Source: Methylococcales bacterium
GTDB taxonomy: Bacteria; Pseudomonadota; Gammaproteobacteria; Methylococcales; Methylomonadaceae
Direction of reading: 5' to 3'
Assembly: GCA_030949405.1 (NCBI GenBank)
Contig: JAUZSN010000002.1
Location: 248,001 to 312,000, forward strand
Length of the DNA: 64,000 nt
Shown: in pieces, positions 55,555-64,000 of the stretch
How the letters are laid out: each line of letters starts with the position of its first letter
Numbering within the stretch: the stretch's first letter is position 1
Translations under genes and position numbers: made by a program
The notes under the pieces: generated by a model
The model's input: the letters and a program-made list of their open reading frames with translations, nothing else
Database searches by the model: none
Told to the model about the DNA's origin: nothing

Positions 55555-56592
55555 ATGTCAAAGCTCACAACATTAGCATTTCTTGATTTTAATCAACAAC
55601 AACAACAGGACTTTTATTCAATCTTAATTTTATCCACACAGGGTCTTGATGAGGAATGGGAAATCGTTGATAAGACACTAGCAACGGTTATTTTTGTACA
55701 TTATGATGAGACGATTACCCAATCTCAATGGGAAGAAATAGAAGCCGCCTACCCAATGGCAAAACTTGTCGCTTATAGTGAAAATTTAGCCCACATAGAG
55801 ACACAATGGACGTTATTAACCAAAACAAACAAACCGCCATTACGCTCAGAATTAATCAGACTACTCAATCAAATAGGGGCTGAAAACCTTAATGTTAACG
55901 TGAAGGTTAATGAAAAATTGAGTGTTAAAGTCAGTGAAAAGCCTAGCATTGTTGAAGAAACCGCTAAAATAAGCTCAAAATCCCCCTTCTTTTTATCCGA
56001 ACACTATTTTTTAAGTATTGTGCAAAATAGCTTGCAATCGGGGAATACGTATCGATGTAAATTTCAAGATAATATAAGTCTTTATCTATTACCTAAGCAA
56101 AATTGTTATTTTTGTTCGGCTGAAATAGTGGATCTATATGCCTTATTTTTGACGCATCCTGACAAAATTGAAATTACTATGATGAGTGAAAAAGAATTAA
56201 AACAACAGGTAAAGGGCTTAAAAACAAAAGCGTTAAATGATTTATTGTGGCATTCAACCGTGACTGTATCCAAAGGGCGGTTTATGAAAAGTCATGATCC
56301 TGAGCAAAATGTGCGTTTAAAATATTGGCCTGATATTTCACAGGTGAGTTCTAATAAAAGTTATTTACCGATTGCCTCTTTTATGAGTAATAACATTGCA
56401 AATGTTATTAAAATTTCACAACATACGGGGCAAAAACTAAGTGATGTTTTGGATTTTCATAATGCGTGTAATGTGTTGGGCTTAGTTGATACGATGACCG
56501 ACTTATCAATAGATTTAAAAGTAAACACAAATAGAGCTCAATACTACAATCAGCCTATTCCTAGCACTCTTTGTTTAGAAGTTGCCGCCTAA
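55555..56592 (+). CDS. Unrecognised protein of 345 residues
   Basis: I do not recognise the family. From ATG 55555 (MSKLTTLAFLDFNQQQQQDF) the N-terminal 110 residues look like a small alpha/beta domain with acidic EEWEIVD and HYDETITQSQWEEIE. A linker with repeats of V, N and K (about 115-150) leads to a C-terminal domain with YRCKFQDNISLYLLPKQNCYF, LKYWPDISQVSSNKSYLPIA and a helix-rich tail. No signal peptide or membrane segment is seen. GGTGG before this ATG makes it a better start than an ATG 33 bases upstream. Neighbours (DUF6399 element, DUF423) give no functional hint. Confidence 0.6.
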   Translation: MSKLTTLAFLDFNQQQQQDFYSILILSTQGLDEEWEIVDKTLATVIFVHYDETITQSQWEEIEAAYPMAKLVAYSENLAHIETQWTLLTKTNKPPLRSELIRLLNQIGAENLNVNVKVNEKLSVKVSEKPSIVEETAKISSKSPFFLSEHYFLSIVQNSLQSGNTYRCKFQDNISLYLLPKQNCYFCSAEIVDLYALFLTHPDKIEITMMSEKELKQQVKGLKTKALNDLLWHSTVTVSKGRFMKSHDPEQNVRLKYWPDISQVSSNKSYLPIASFMSNNIANVIKISQHTGQKLSDVLDFHNACNVLGLVDTMTDLSIDLKVNTNRAQYYNQPIPSTLCLEVAA

Positions 56593-57002
56593 TTGATCGT
56601 TTTTTAAAACATTAGCCTAAAGGATTACTTTACATGGGTATAAAAATAAAGGAATCGCACTGAATTCAGGTAGGAATAAACGACTTAAGGTCGTTTAAAT
56701 CAGCTTATTGTTTACGGCAATAAACTTTTATTTTTCATATTGCCAAATTTTTCTTCATCCATTTTCAACCGTATTTTGTTCAAAAAATAACGATTATTAT
56801 AAAAATAGCTTGCCCGTTACTTTTTATTTCAATGGCTTGTTAGCGGCTAGTTTTTGATCTTTATTGACGGTTAATGTAACTATCATCTTGATTTTTTTAA
56901 TAGTTTTTGTAGAATTAAAAAGCACCCCTCTAAATTAATAACTATTTACACAAACTCAGGTTAAAATACCCCCTATTTTTTGAGATTGAGTTTAATTAGA
57001 CT
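56593..57002. other. Intergenic region upstream of the DUF423 gene
   Basis: No gene, strong terminator or repeat is seen in these 410 bases. It should hold the promoter for the DUF423-hslVU unit. Confidence 0.5.
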
Positions 57003-57389
57003 ATGCGATCCCCCTTTTTATTATTGGCAACGCTCTCAGCCCTATGTGCTGTTGTATTGGGTGCCTTTGGCGCACATGGACTACAAGCTATCTTAAGCCT
57101 TAAAATGTTAGCCATTTATAAAACAGCGGTTACCTATCAAATGTGGCACGCATTAGGATTAGGTCTTATTGCAATCTTCAAACAACAAACACCGAATTCA
57201 AAACTATTAGAGTGGTCGGGATGGTTGATGTTTGTTGGGATTGGTTTATTTTCAGGGAGCCTTTATTTATTAAGTGTACTTAATTTGAAATGGCTAGGAA
57301 TGATTACGCCCCTAGGTGGGGTTGCTTTTATAATCGCATGGATACTGTTCGCCATTTATGCGGCACAAAAAGATTTATCCAAGGGATGA
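57003..57389 (+). CDS. DUF423 family membrane protein
   Basis: The 128-residue protein has four hydrophobic segments and the DUF423 signature ALCAVVLGAFGAHGLQ near the N terminus, YKTAVTYQMWHALGLGLIA and a C-terminal WLGMITPLGGVAFIIAWILFA. The family (YgdD in E. coli) is widespread in bacteria with no established function. It is 102 bases upstream of hslV. Confidence 0.9.
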   Translation: MRSPFLLLATLSALCAVVLGAFGAHGLQAILSLKMLAIYKTAVTYQMWHALGLGLIAIFKQQTPNSKLLEWSGWLMFVGIGLFSGSLYLLSVLNLKWLGMITPLGGVAFIIAWILFAIYAAQKDLSKG

Positions 57390-57491
57390 CTTGCAATTTT
57401 GAAAAAATTCCCCCATTTAGGGTTAGATTTCTTTATTTGAGTAATGATGAATGTTACTCAGTTTATTTATGTCTTGCAAATAGGAACAACA

Positions 57492-58040
57492 GTGAATTTT
57501 AGAGGAACAACAATTCTTTCAGTCCGCCGTGGTGATAAGGTTGTCATCGGTGGTGATGGTCAAGTGACCCTAGGCAATACCGTGATGAAGGGCAATGCAC
57601 GTAAAGTACGGCGTTTATATCATGACAAAGTCATTGCAGGATTTGCAGGTGCAACGGCGGATGCGTTTACCTTATTTGAACATTTTGAAGGTAAATTAGA
57701 AAAGCATCGTGGGAACTTAACCCGTGCAGCCGTTGAAATGGCTAAAGATTGGCGTACAGATCGTGCCTTGCGAAAATTAGAAGCGTTACTTATTATTGCG
57801 GATTCAAAGGCAACGTTTGTTATTTCAGGGAATGGTGATGTTATTGAGCCTGAACATGACTTATGTGCGATCGGGTCAGGCGGCGCGTTTGCAGAATCCG
57901 CTGCCCGTGCTTTATTAGCCAATACAGACTTAAGTGCGTGTGATATTGTTGAAAAGTCACTTCATATTGCGGGTGACATTTGCATTTATACCAATCACAA
58001 TTTACGCATTGAAGAATTAGACGCAGAACCTAAAGAGTAA
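57492..58040 (+). CDS. hslV: ATP-dependent protease peptidase subunit HslV
   Basis: HslV is the N-terminal nucleophile peptidase of the HslVU protease. The GTG at 57492, with AGGAA 5 bases before it, gives a 182-residue protein starting [20 protein letters not shown]; the catalytic Thr is in GTTIL, exposed after removal of the short propeptide. The GGDGQVTLG and [15 protein letters not shown] blocks are typical. A longer frame from 57444 adds 16 residues unlike the family. It lies 4 bases before hslU. Confidence 0.95.
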   Translation: MNFRGTTILSVRRGDKVVIGGDGQVTLGNTVMKGNARKVRRLYHDKVIAGFAGATADAFTLFEHFEGKLEKHRGNLTRAAVEMAKDWRTDRALRKLEALLIIADSKATFVISGNGDVIEPEHDLCAIGSGGAFAESAARALLANTDLSACDIVEKSLHIAGDICIYTNHNLRIEELDAEPKE

Positions 58041-58044
58041 ACCT

Positions 58045-59370
58045 ATGAGCCAAATGACCCCAAAAGAAATTGTAAGTGAATTAGATAAACATATTATTGG
58101 ACAAGGCAGTGCAAAACGTTCGGTTGCTATTGCCTTAAGAAATCGCTGGCGACGTTCTCAAGTAAGTGAAGAATTGCGCGATGAGATTACCCCTAAAAAT
58201 ATTTTAATGATTGGCCCGACGGGTGTGGGAAAAACCGAAATTGCCCGTCGATTAGCTAAATTAGCCCATGCCCCTTTTATTAAAATTGAAGCGACCAAAT
58301 TTACCGAAGTCGGTTATGTGGGCCGTGATGTTGAATCCATTATCCGTGATCTAGCGGATATGGCGGTTAAAATGACACGTCTAACCGCAATGGAGAAAGT
58401 GAGAAGTCGTGCAATAGATGATGCAGAAGAAGCGATTTTAGACATTTTATTACCGTCGGCTGATGGGGGAATGCTATCGGATTCAGAAGAAGCAACGCGT
58501 CAAAAAATGCGGATAAAATTACGCGAAGGTAAATTAGACGATAAAGAAGTTGAAATTGATGTGGAAGTAGGCTCGGTAGGCGTTGAAATCATGGCCCCTC
58601 CAGGCATGGAAGAGATGACCAATCAATTACAAGGCATGTTTCAGAATATGAGCAGCGGTAAAACGAAAGCCCGTAAGCTCAAAATTAAAGATGCAATGAA
58701 GGTCTTGCAAGAAGAAGAGGCTGAAAAACTCGTTAATGAAGATGATATTAAGCAAGCTGCGATTGAATCGGTTGAGCAGCATGGCATTGTCTTTTTAGAT
58801 GAAATTGATAAAGTTTGTAAACGCTCAGATGCGGGCGGTGGTGGCGGTGAAGTTTCGCGTGAAGGGGTACAGCGTGATTTACTGCCTTTAGTTGAAGGCA
58901 GTACGGTGAGTACTAAATTTGGCATGATAAAAACCGATCATATTTTATTTATTGCCTCAGGAGCGTTTCATTTAACCAAACCTTCGGATTTAATTCCTGA
59001 ATTACAAGGGCGTTTTCCAATTCGGGTCGAATTAGAAGCGTTATCAGCGGATGATTTTGTACGAATTTTAACGGAACCTGATGCGTCATTAACGGAACAA
59101 TATGTTGCCTTGTTAGCGACCGAGGGCGTTGAATTAACGTTTAGCGAAGATGGGGTTAAACGGATTGCTGAAATTGGTTGGCAAGTTAATGAAAGTATTG
59201 AAAACATTGGGGCAAGACGTTTGCATACGATTGTTGAACGTTTACTTGATGAAGTTTCATTTGATGCCCCTGATAGAAAAGAAAAACAGGTTGTGATTGA
59301 TGCGGCCTATGTGGACAGTCATCTAACTGAATTTGCTGAAGATGAAGATTTAAGTCGTTATATTTTATAA
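58045..59370 (+). CDS. hslU: ATP-dependent protease ATPase subunit HslU
   Basis: HslU unfolds substrates and feeds them to HslV. The 441-residue AAA+ protein has Walker [17 protein letters not shown] (near residue 55), the pore motif GYVGRD, an I-domain at about 110-240 with the acidic KVEEAEK-like stretches, Walker [11 protein letters not shown], and a C-terminal helical end, DEDLSRYIL, which docks into HslV. The length is normal for the family. It forms a two-gene unit with hslV, followed by a hairpin terminator. Confidence 0.97.
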   Translation: MSQMTPKEIVSELDKHIIGQGSAKRSVAIALRNRWRRSQVSEELRDEITPKNILMIGPTGVGKTEIARRLAKLAHAPFIKIEATKFTEVGYVGRDVESIIRDLADMAVKMTRLTAMEKVRSRAIDDAEEAILDILLPSADGGMLSDSEEATRQKMRIKLREGKLDDKEVEIDVEVGSVGVEIMAPPGMEEMTNQLQGMFQNMSSGKTKARKLKIKDAMKVLQEEEAEKLVNEDDIKQAAIESVEQHGIVFLDEIDKVCKRSDAGGGGGEVSREGVQRDLLPLVEGSTVSTKFGMIKTDHILFIASGAFHLTKPSDLIPELQGRFPIRVELEALSADDFVRILTEPDASLTEQYVALLATEGVELTFSEDGVKRIAEIGWQVNESIENIGARRLHTIVERLLDEVSFDAPDRKEKQVVIDAAYVDSHLTEFAEDEDLSRYIL

Positions 59371-59378
59371 TGAAACCT

Positions 59379-59420
59379 AAAATAGCCATGCTAATTTAAT
59401 TAGGAGTTATGGCTATTTTT
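59379..59420 (+). terminator. Hairpin terminator after hslU
   Basis: AAAATAGCCAT pairs with ATGGCTATTTT around 19 bases containing a shorter CTAATTTAATTAG hairpin, ending in T5. It lies 8 bases after the hslU stop. Confidence 0.75.
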
Positions 59421-59487
59421 GAGATTTTATAAAAAACCGTCTCATTGTCTTATTTGAAAATAATGTGAACCGTTTATAGGTTAATCT

Positions 59488-60118
59488 CTATTTTTTACAA
59501 ACAGAACAAATAGGCGAACTTAAACTGCGGGTTGATTCTTTGCCACAAGAATGACACTATTTTTTCGATATAATGTGGGTTTTTAAATCGTGACCAGTTG
59601 CGGTGACATTTTATGCACAGCGGTTTGACGTGTGTGTAAGTTTAAGCGATGTTAAGCAACGAATACAATAGCCTTCATCGGTCATAACGTCTATTTTTAG
59701 GGCGTTTTTAACAATGGATACCGCCTCTTTATACGCGTGTGTAAACGCGTTTAAATCCTGACTTCGCGTTAATAATATCCCCCATTTCACGATTATTTTT
59801 TTCTGAAAATTCATAAATATTCATTGAGGTAATGACCATGCTACCCTCATTGAAATAACACTTGGCATGTAAGTTTTCAAAAAAATATAAAGAAACATTG
59901 TCTAAGGACAGGAGCTTTTGTTTTTCAGTCGCTTTAAGCTCATTTTTACCATAAATAATCGTAATTTTTATATTTCGTTCCGCCGTATCTTTTAAACGCT
60001 CAAACATCGTTTTTGAAAATTTCAAATAAGGCGAAAATAAAAATAATTGATCTTTAGCGGTAAGAATAATTTGTTCGATTTGATACGTGCCTGCACTCGT
60101 TGTTAAAAACTCAGCCAT
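59488..60118 (-). pseudogene. Phospholipase D-like protein with C-terminal zinc ribbon, frameshifted
   Basis: The N-terminal part (MAEFLTTSAGTYQIEQIILT) and LYFFENLHAKCYFNEGSMVITSMN give a PLD-like HxK plus SxN catalytic pattern. An extra G near NREMGD shifts the frame to ILLTRSQDLNAFTHAYKEAV, then GYCIRCLTSLKL; two more shifts are needed to read KPLCIKCHRNWSRFKNPHYIEK and CHSCGKESTRSLSSPICSVC. The paired CxxC motifs look like a zinc ribbon. Known relatives keep all of this in one frame. The gene begins 4 bases after the surA stop. Confidence 0.75.
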
Positions 60119-60122
60119 TGAC

Positions 60123-61418
60123 TTACAAGCGTTCTAAATAAATTTCAACAAAGGCTTCACTCCGTAAACGACGCATCCAGAGTTCCGTTTCTTCTTCAAT
60201 TTTTCGGCGACGAATTTGCTCCCGTACTTGGTTCTTTCCAAATTCACTGCTGTCATCTTGTTCATCTCGTTCTAATACTTGAATAAGATGCCAACCAAAA
60301 GGCGATTGAATCGGTTCACTAATTTCACCAAGTCCTAGTCTATTCATAGCCTGTTCAAATGCAGGGACTAAAACCCCTGATGTTACCCAGCCTAAACCCC
60401 CGCCTTTAAGTGAGGACGCGGTATCATCTGAATGGGAACGGGCCAGTACGGCAAATTTATCCCCATCTTTGATTCGTTGTTTTAATCCCTGTAATTTTTG
60501 TTGAGCATCTTCATCATTAATCAGTTCATTGGTTTTTATTAAAATGTGCCGCACGTTAGTTTTCGTTACACTGTGCGATTGGTCTAAATCAATATTTCCT
60601 TTTAAATCCAATAGCTTGATGATATGAAACCCACTTGGACTTCTAACCGCTTCAGCAATGTCCCCTTTTTTTAAGGTTGGGACAATATCTGTAAAGATTG
60701 TGGGCATTTGGTCAATGGATCGCCAGCCTAAATCCCCGCCCGTTAAGGCACGATTTCCTTCTGAAACACGTAAGGCTAATTGTTTAAAATCTTTACCTTG
60801 GCGTAATTTAGCAATAATCTTATCGGCTTTTAAGCGTGCGGTTTGTATTTTTGTCGCGTTTGCACCTTCTGGCAGCGCAATTAAAATATGCCCTAGATGA
60901 TAGCTCACATTCTCATCAATACCTGACCGTGTTTCTAAATAATGCTGAACTTCTCGGTCGGTTACCTTTATTCGATTAGAAATTTCACGAAGCCGTAATT
61001 GTTCTAAAATAATTTCACTTTTAACTTTTTTTGCAAAGTGTTGGTAATTTAAGCCTTGGCTTTTAAAGGTCTCTTTGAATTGTTGCAAATTCATTTTATT
61101 TTCACGGGCAATATTAGCAATAGCGGATTGCAGCATTTCATCACTGACTTGCGCCCCTGAGCGTTTGGCTAATTGATATTGCAATTTTTGCAGAATTAAC
61201 CGCTCTAAAACTTGCTTTCTTAAGACTGCTTCAGGCGGCATTGGCATTTGATTGGCAATGATCTTTTTAGCAATAACCGCAACCTCTTGGTTTAATTCAC
61301 GATTAAGAACCACATCCTCTTCAACAATGGCAATAATATGATCAAGGGGTTCGGCTTGTGCTTTTAGACTGAAACAAGAAAGTCCCCAAATAAAACTAAT
61401 AATAATTATCTTACGCAT
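60123..61418 (-). CDS. surA: Periplasmic chaperone/peptidyl-prolyl isomerase SurA
   Basis: SurA escorts outer-membrane proteins to the BAM complex. From ATG 61418 the 431-residue protein has a signal peptide (MRKIIIISFIWGLSCFSLKAQA), the N-terminal chaperone domain (about 22-165, with HIIAIVEEDVVLNRELNQEV), two parvulin PPIase domains (LGHILIALPEGA and ALTGGDLGWRS; VRHILIKTN and SLKGGGLGWV) and a C-terminal helix. It starts 13 bases after the lptD stop, as in the conserved lptD-surA operon. The pdxA-ksgA genes usually next in E. coli are replaced by the PLD-like gene. Confidence 0.95.
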   Translation of the reverse strand: MRKIIIISFIWGLSCFSLKAQAEPLDHIIAIVEEDVVLNRELNQEVAVIAKKIIANQMPMPPEAVLRKQVLERLILQKLQYQLAKRSGAQVSDEMLQSAIANIARENKMNLQQFKETFKSQGLNYQHFAKKVKSEIILEQLRLREISNRIKVTDREVQHYLETRSGIDENVSYHLGHILIALPEGANATKIQTARLKADKIIAKLRQGKDFKQLALRVSEGNRALTGGDLGWRSIDQMPTIFTDIVPTLKKGDIAEAVRSPSGFHIIKLLDLKGNIDLDQSHSVTKTNVRHILIKTNELINDEDAQQKLQGLKQRIKDGDKFAVLARSHSDDTASSLKGGGLGWVTSGVLVPAFEQAMNRLGLGEISEPIQSPFGWHLIQVLERDEQDDSSEFGKNQVREQIRRRKIEEETELWMRRLRSEAFVEIYLERL

Positions 61419-61431
61419 TGTTTGTTCATCT

Positions 61432-63999
61432 CTATTGCGGTTTTTCATAACCTGAAATATTTTCTGCTAAAAATTCTTCTACTTTATCGCCAAAATTACT
61501 GAGCCCTTTTAATTCTAACTGAACAAAAATACCTGTTTGTAATTTCGCTTCGGAATTAGCACTAATGGCATTAATATATTTTCGACCGACAACACGAAAC
61601 CGCCAGCAACAGCTTTCTTTTTCAAGCCCAATGAAACTCTCTTTTGTGGTATTAAACTTTAAAGAATATTGCCAGCGTCCAACCGCATACCAATTATCAT
61701 AAATCGGCCAACGGAATGAAACGTCACTTTGAATCAGTTCATTTTGTCGATAATGGTAACCTAGGTTGATAATTTGATCGGGACGATTGATAAATTGTAA
61801 CCCTGCATGACCTCGAGTAAATTTATTTTCGTAAGGATCCCATTGTATGTTGGTTGAAAAAGAAAGGTGTTCATTAAAACGTCCGCTCAGCTCGGTCACA
61901 AGATTAGACAGTCGGTTGGTTTCTATTTTTTGTCCAGGAAGAACGGCTGTTCTATCTGCAAAATAAAAAATTTCACCAATACCCAGTTTTAAATATTCCA
62001 TCCCTGTATTAGAATTGATAATTCGAGAGCTTAATCCAACAGAGAGTTGGTTGGTATTTTGAATTCGATCTAACCCACTGTAGCTGTATTCTCTAAACAA
62101 GCTGTTGTAGGTGAAATCATTGAGTGCCGTATCAAAAATGGGAATGTCATCTTGATTGGTTTCAGGAACATAAAGGTAAAATACTCTAGGTTCTATGGTA
62201 TGTAAAAGATTAGAGCTGCCGAACTTAAAGGATTTTTCAAAAAATAAGCCACTATCAACCGAGGCGATGGGTAAGCCTCGGCTGATACTATTGGATTTTC
62301 CTGCCAGTTGGTTGTTTAATTCGTACTGTGTATATTGAAATGACAGTTTAGGGGTGATATAAGAGCCTGCGCCAATTATCGGTAAGCTGATGGAAGGTTT
62401 GGTATTAAAACGGTGACCTGTGACGCTGTTTGAACGATAAAAGTTGGTATAACTATTATTCATATCAAGATCAACAGGGATCGTTGAATCAAATGAATGC
62501 GCGAGGTTGAGTGATAATTCAGGCAGTTTTAAGTAGGGGCGAAATTCATTAGGAATGGTTCGATCAATGGTTTGATAACTTTCGCCGCGCGCTAAAAATG
62601 AAATGCCTTGTTGTTGATAACGAAGATCCGCTCGACTTCTCACGTGTCGTCTATCTGAAATGCTTAAGGTATCGCCTAACTCATCAAGATAATCATCATC
62701 TGAAATGTAGTTAAGATCTATATCGGCACTTAATCCCGGTGCAAATTGAGTTAAATTTTTAATTTGCCCATGATATCGCGCACGATCACGTAATTCATCA
62801 TACGGCATGTATTCTATGCCTACGGAGCCTCGGGTCATTCCCGTTAAATATCGAAATTCGCCGCCTAATAATGCACCCCGTTTACTTAAGTAGCGGGGTC
62901 GTATGGTGGCATCAAAGTTAGGGGCGATATTCCAATAAAAAGGGATTTCAATATCAACCCCATTTTCTTCATTTGATCCCCAACTAGGAAATAACAATCC
63001 TGAAGTTCGACGATCATCAATAGGAAAGTTAATATAAGGGGTATAAAGAAGGGGAACGCCTTTGAATTCTAACCAAGCATTTGTTGCCGCTCCCAGTCCT
63101 GTTTTTTTGTTCATTTTGAAGCGATCCGCATGAATAATCCAATCTTGATTCCCTGGGCGACAACTGGTGTAGGAGGCTTCTTTATAATGGGATAGCATGT
63201 CGCTGTCTCGATAGGCAACGTCAGCACTTCCTCTGATGGGGCCATCGAGTGAAATAAATAAAACATCCCGTAAAATGGATTGATCGGTTGCAAAATGCAA
63301 GGAGGCACTGTTACTAAATAAGGCGAGGCCATCTTCACTATAATACACTTGTCCTTGTGTATCCATCATATCAGAGACGGTATCATAACTGGCCTTACTC
63401 GCGCGAAGGTGTTGGTCAGCCCGTCGCATTTCAACATTTCCTGAAAACCCTGTGATTTCACCCTCAAGTAGTTCAGAATGATCCGAGGTTATATCAAGCG
63501 GGGTTGACTCTCTAAGATGTTTTCTGGGCATTCTACTTTTTACGATAGGTTGACGACTATCACATTGCCCCCAAGGGTCGTAAGAAAATTCGGTAAGTAA
63601 GTTTTTAAACGCACTTTCTTGTTGTCGATTGAACGCGGGATCGAGAAAAATACTGCCTGCTTGAGACTCGTTTTCAATGGTTTGTTTTTTCCCTTTGGGA
63701 TCAACGCCGACTAATTGACAATCCCAATTTTTATCTTGGGTGTTCGGTAAACAGTTCCAGCCATCAGGATTAGCGGCTTGCTTTGGCGGTGCCGCAACAG
63801 GACTATTCATAATGGCATTCGGGGTTACCACGGCAGAAATGGGGGCAGGATCCGTCGCGAGTTTAACGTTAATTTCTTGTTCGATTTTAGGGACAGGTAC
63901 GGGATCTTTTTGAGTTGATATAACCGGTAATGTCGGTTCAGCTAATGGTTTTTTAACCTGAGTCTGGGTATTTTCTGAGGGTAATCCCTCTGTTTCTAC
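61432..63999 (-). CDS. lptD: LPS-assembly protein LptD, 5' end beyond window
   Basis: The frame is open from the window's right edge to the stop at 61432 (about 855 residues visible), so the start lies outside. A proline-rich linker (VPVPKIEQEINVKLATDPAP) is followed by the periplasmic jellyroll (GEITGFSGNVEMRRADQHLR, YSEDGLALFSN) and the long outer-membrane barrel, with typical blocks such as GVPLLYTPYINFPIDDRRTSG and WGSNEENGVDIEIPFYWNIAPN. Cysteines in GWNCLPNTQDKNWDCQ and GQCDS in the N-terminal part, and the CC pair near the C terminus (KESCCWRF), match the disulfide pattern of LptD. It places LPS in the outer leaflet with LptE. Confidence 0.95.
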   Translation of the reverse strand, partial: VETEGLPSENTQTQVKKPLAEPTLPVISTQKDPVPVPKIEQEINVKLATDPAPISAVVTPNAIMNSPVAAPPKQAANPDGWNCLPNTQDKNWDCQLVGVDPKGKKQTIENESQAGSIFLDPAFNRQQESAFKNLLTEFSYDPWGQCDSRQPIVKSRMPRKHLRESTPLDITSDHSELLEGEITGFSGNVEMRRADQHLRASKASYDTVSDMMDTQGQVYYSEDGLALFSNSASLHFATDQSILRDVLFISLDGPIRGSADVAYRDSDMLSHYKEASYTSCRPGNQDWIIHADRFKMNKKTGLGAATNAWLEFKGVPLLYTPYINFPIDDRRTSGLLFPSWGSNEENGVDIEIPFYWNIAPNFDATIRPRYLSKRGALLGGEFRYLTGMTRGSVGIEYMPYDELRDRARYHGQIKNLTQFAPGLSADIDLNYISDDDYLDELGDTLSISDRRHVRSRADLRYQQQGISFLARGESYQTIDRTIPNEFRPYLKLPELSLNLAHSFDSTIPVDLDMNNSYTNFYRSNSVTGHRFNTKPSISLPIIGAGSYITPKLSFQYTQYELNNQLAGKSNSISRGLPIASVDSGLFFEKSFKFGSSNLLHTIEPRVFYLYVPETNQDDIPIFDTALNDFTYNSLFREYSYSGLDRIQNTNQLSVGLSSRIINSNTGMEYLKLGIGEIFYFADRTAVLPGQKIETNRLSNLVTELSGRFNEHLSFSTNIQWDPYENKFTRGHAGLQFINRPDQIINLGYHYRQNELIQSDVSFRWPIYDNWYAVGRWQYSLKFNTTKESFIGLEKESCCWRFRVVGRKYINAISANSEAKLQTGIFVQLELKGLSNFGDKVEEFLAENISGYEKPQ

Positions 64000-64000
64000 A

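Overview
The window is AT-rich chromosomal DNA from a gammaproteobacterium, most likely a type I (Methylococcales-like) methanotroph or a close methylotroph. The evidence is a formaldehyde-activating enzyme gene (fae) with tetrahydromethanopterin/methanofuran-linked neighbours (RimK-like ATP-grasp, CitG-like, HisA-like and MfnF-like proteins), a formate-tetrahydrofolate ligase next to a DHH phosphoesterase, a glycogen cluster, and gammaproteobacterial blocks such as lysC-csrA-tRNA-Ser, hslVU and lptD-surA. No species can be named from the sequence alone.

Layout. 1-9.0 kb: glycogen metabolism. glgB and glgA, followed by a partial secretin-like gene, run leftward; glgC, a GH57 glycosidase and malQ run rightward. 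9.0-15.4 kb: a one-carbon/cofactor block (family-2 glycosyltransferase, ATP-grasp ligase, CitG-like, fae, HisA-like, frameshifted DUF2380 gene) followed by pstB-phoU, with the whole block bracketed by two inverted copies of an 80-100 bp repeat. 15.9-23.0 kb: a two-module NRPS (C-A-T-C-A-T-TE), both A domains with a glycine-type code and a TE with cysteine in place of the nucleophilic serine. 23.0-30.3 kb: repeats, a porin and the 3' relic of a second porin, a SulP transporter paired with a beta carbonic anhydrase, a relic of the NRPS 3' end, and gspGHI pseudopilin genes. 30.6-37.1 kb: a nested insertion-sequence scrap-yard (IS66-like inside IS4-like inside or beside ISAzo13-like) around one metallophosphoesterase gene. 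37.5-46.1 kb: hrpA, a CZB protein, a b-type cytochrome, cca, lysC, csrA and tRNAs Ser, Arg and Asn. 46.4-53.1 kb: sterol desaturase family protein, MfnF-like protein, formate-THF ligase, DHH phosphoesterase and a frameshifted typA/bipA. 53.6-55.3 kb: a decayed DUF6399 element with 24-bp terminal inverted repeats. 55.5-64 kb: an unrecognised protein, DUF423, hslVU, a broken PLD-like gene, surA and the 3' part of lptD.

How the genes fit together. Fae captures formaldehyde on H4MPT, and formate-THF ligase returns formate to the folate pool for assimilation; the ATP-grasp, CitG-like, HisA-like and MfnF-like proteins probably make or modify the C1 cofactors. The glg/GH57/malQ block stores and remobilises the carbon. 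SulP plus carbonic anhydrase suggests bicarbonate uptake.

A recurring feature is single-base length change in homopolymer runs, seen in typA, the DUF2380 gene, the PLD-like gene and the IS transposases. Some of these lesions may be sequencing errors rather than real pseudogenes, so broken calls should be checked against reads.
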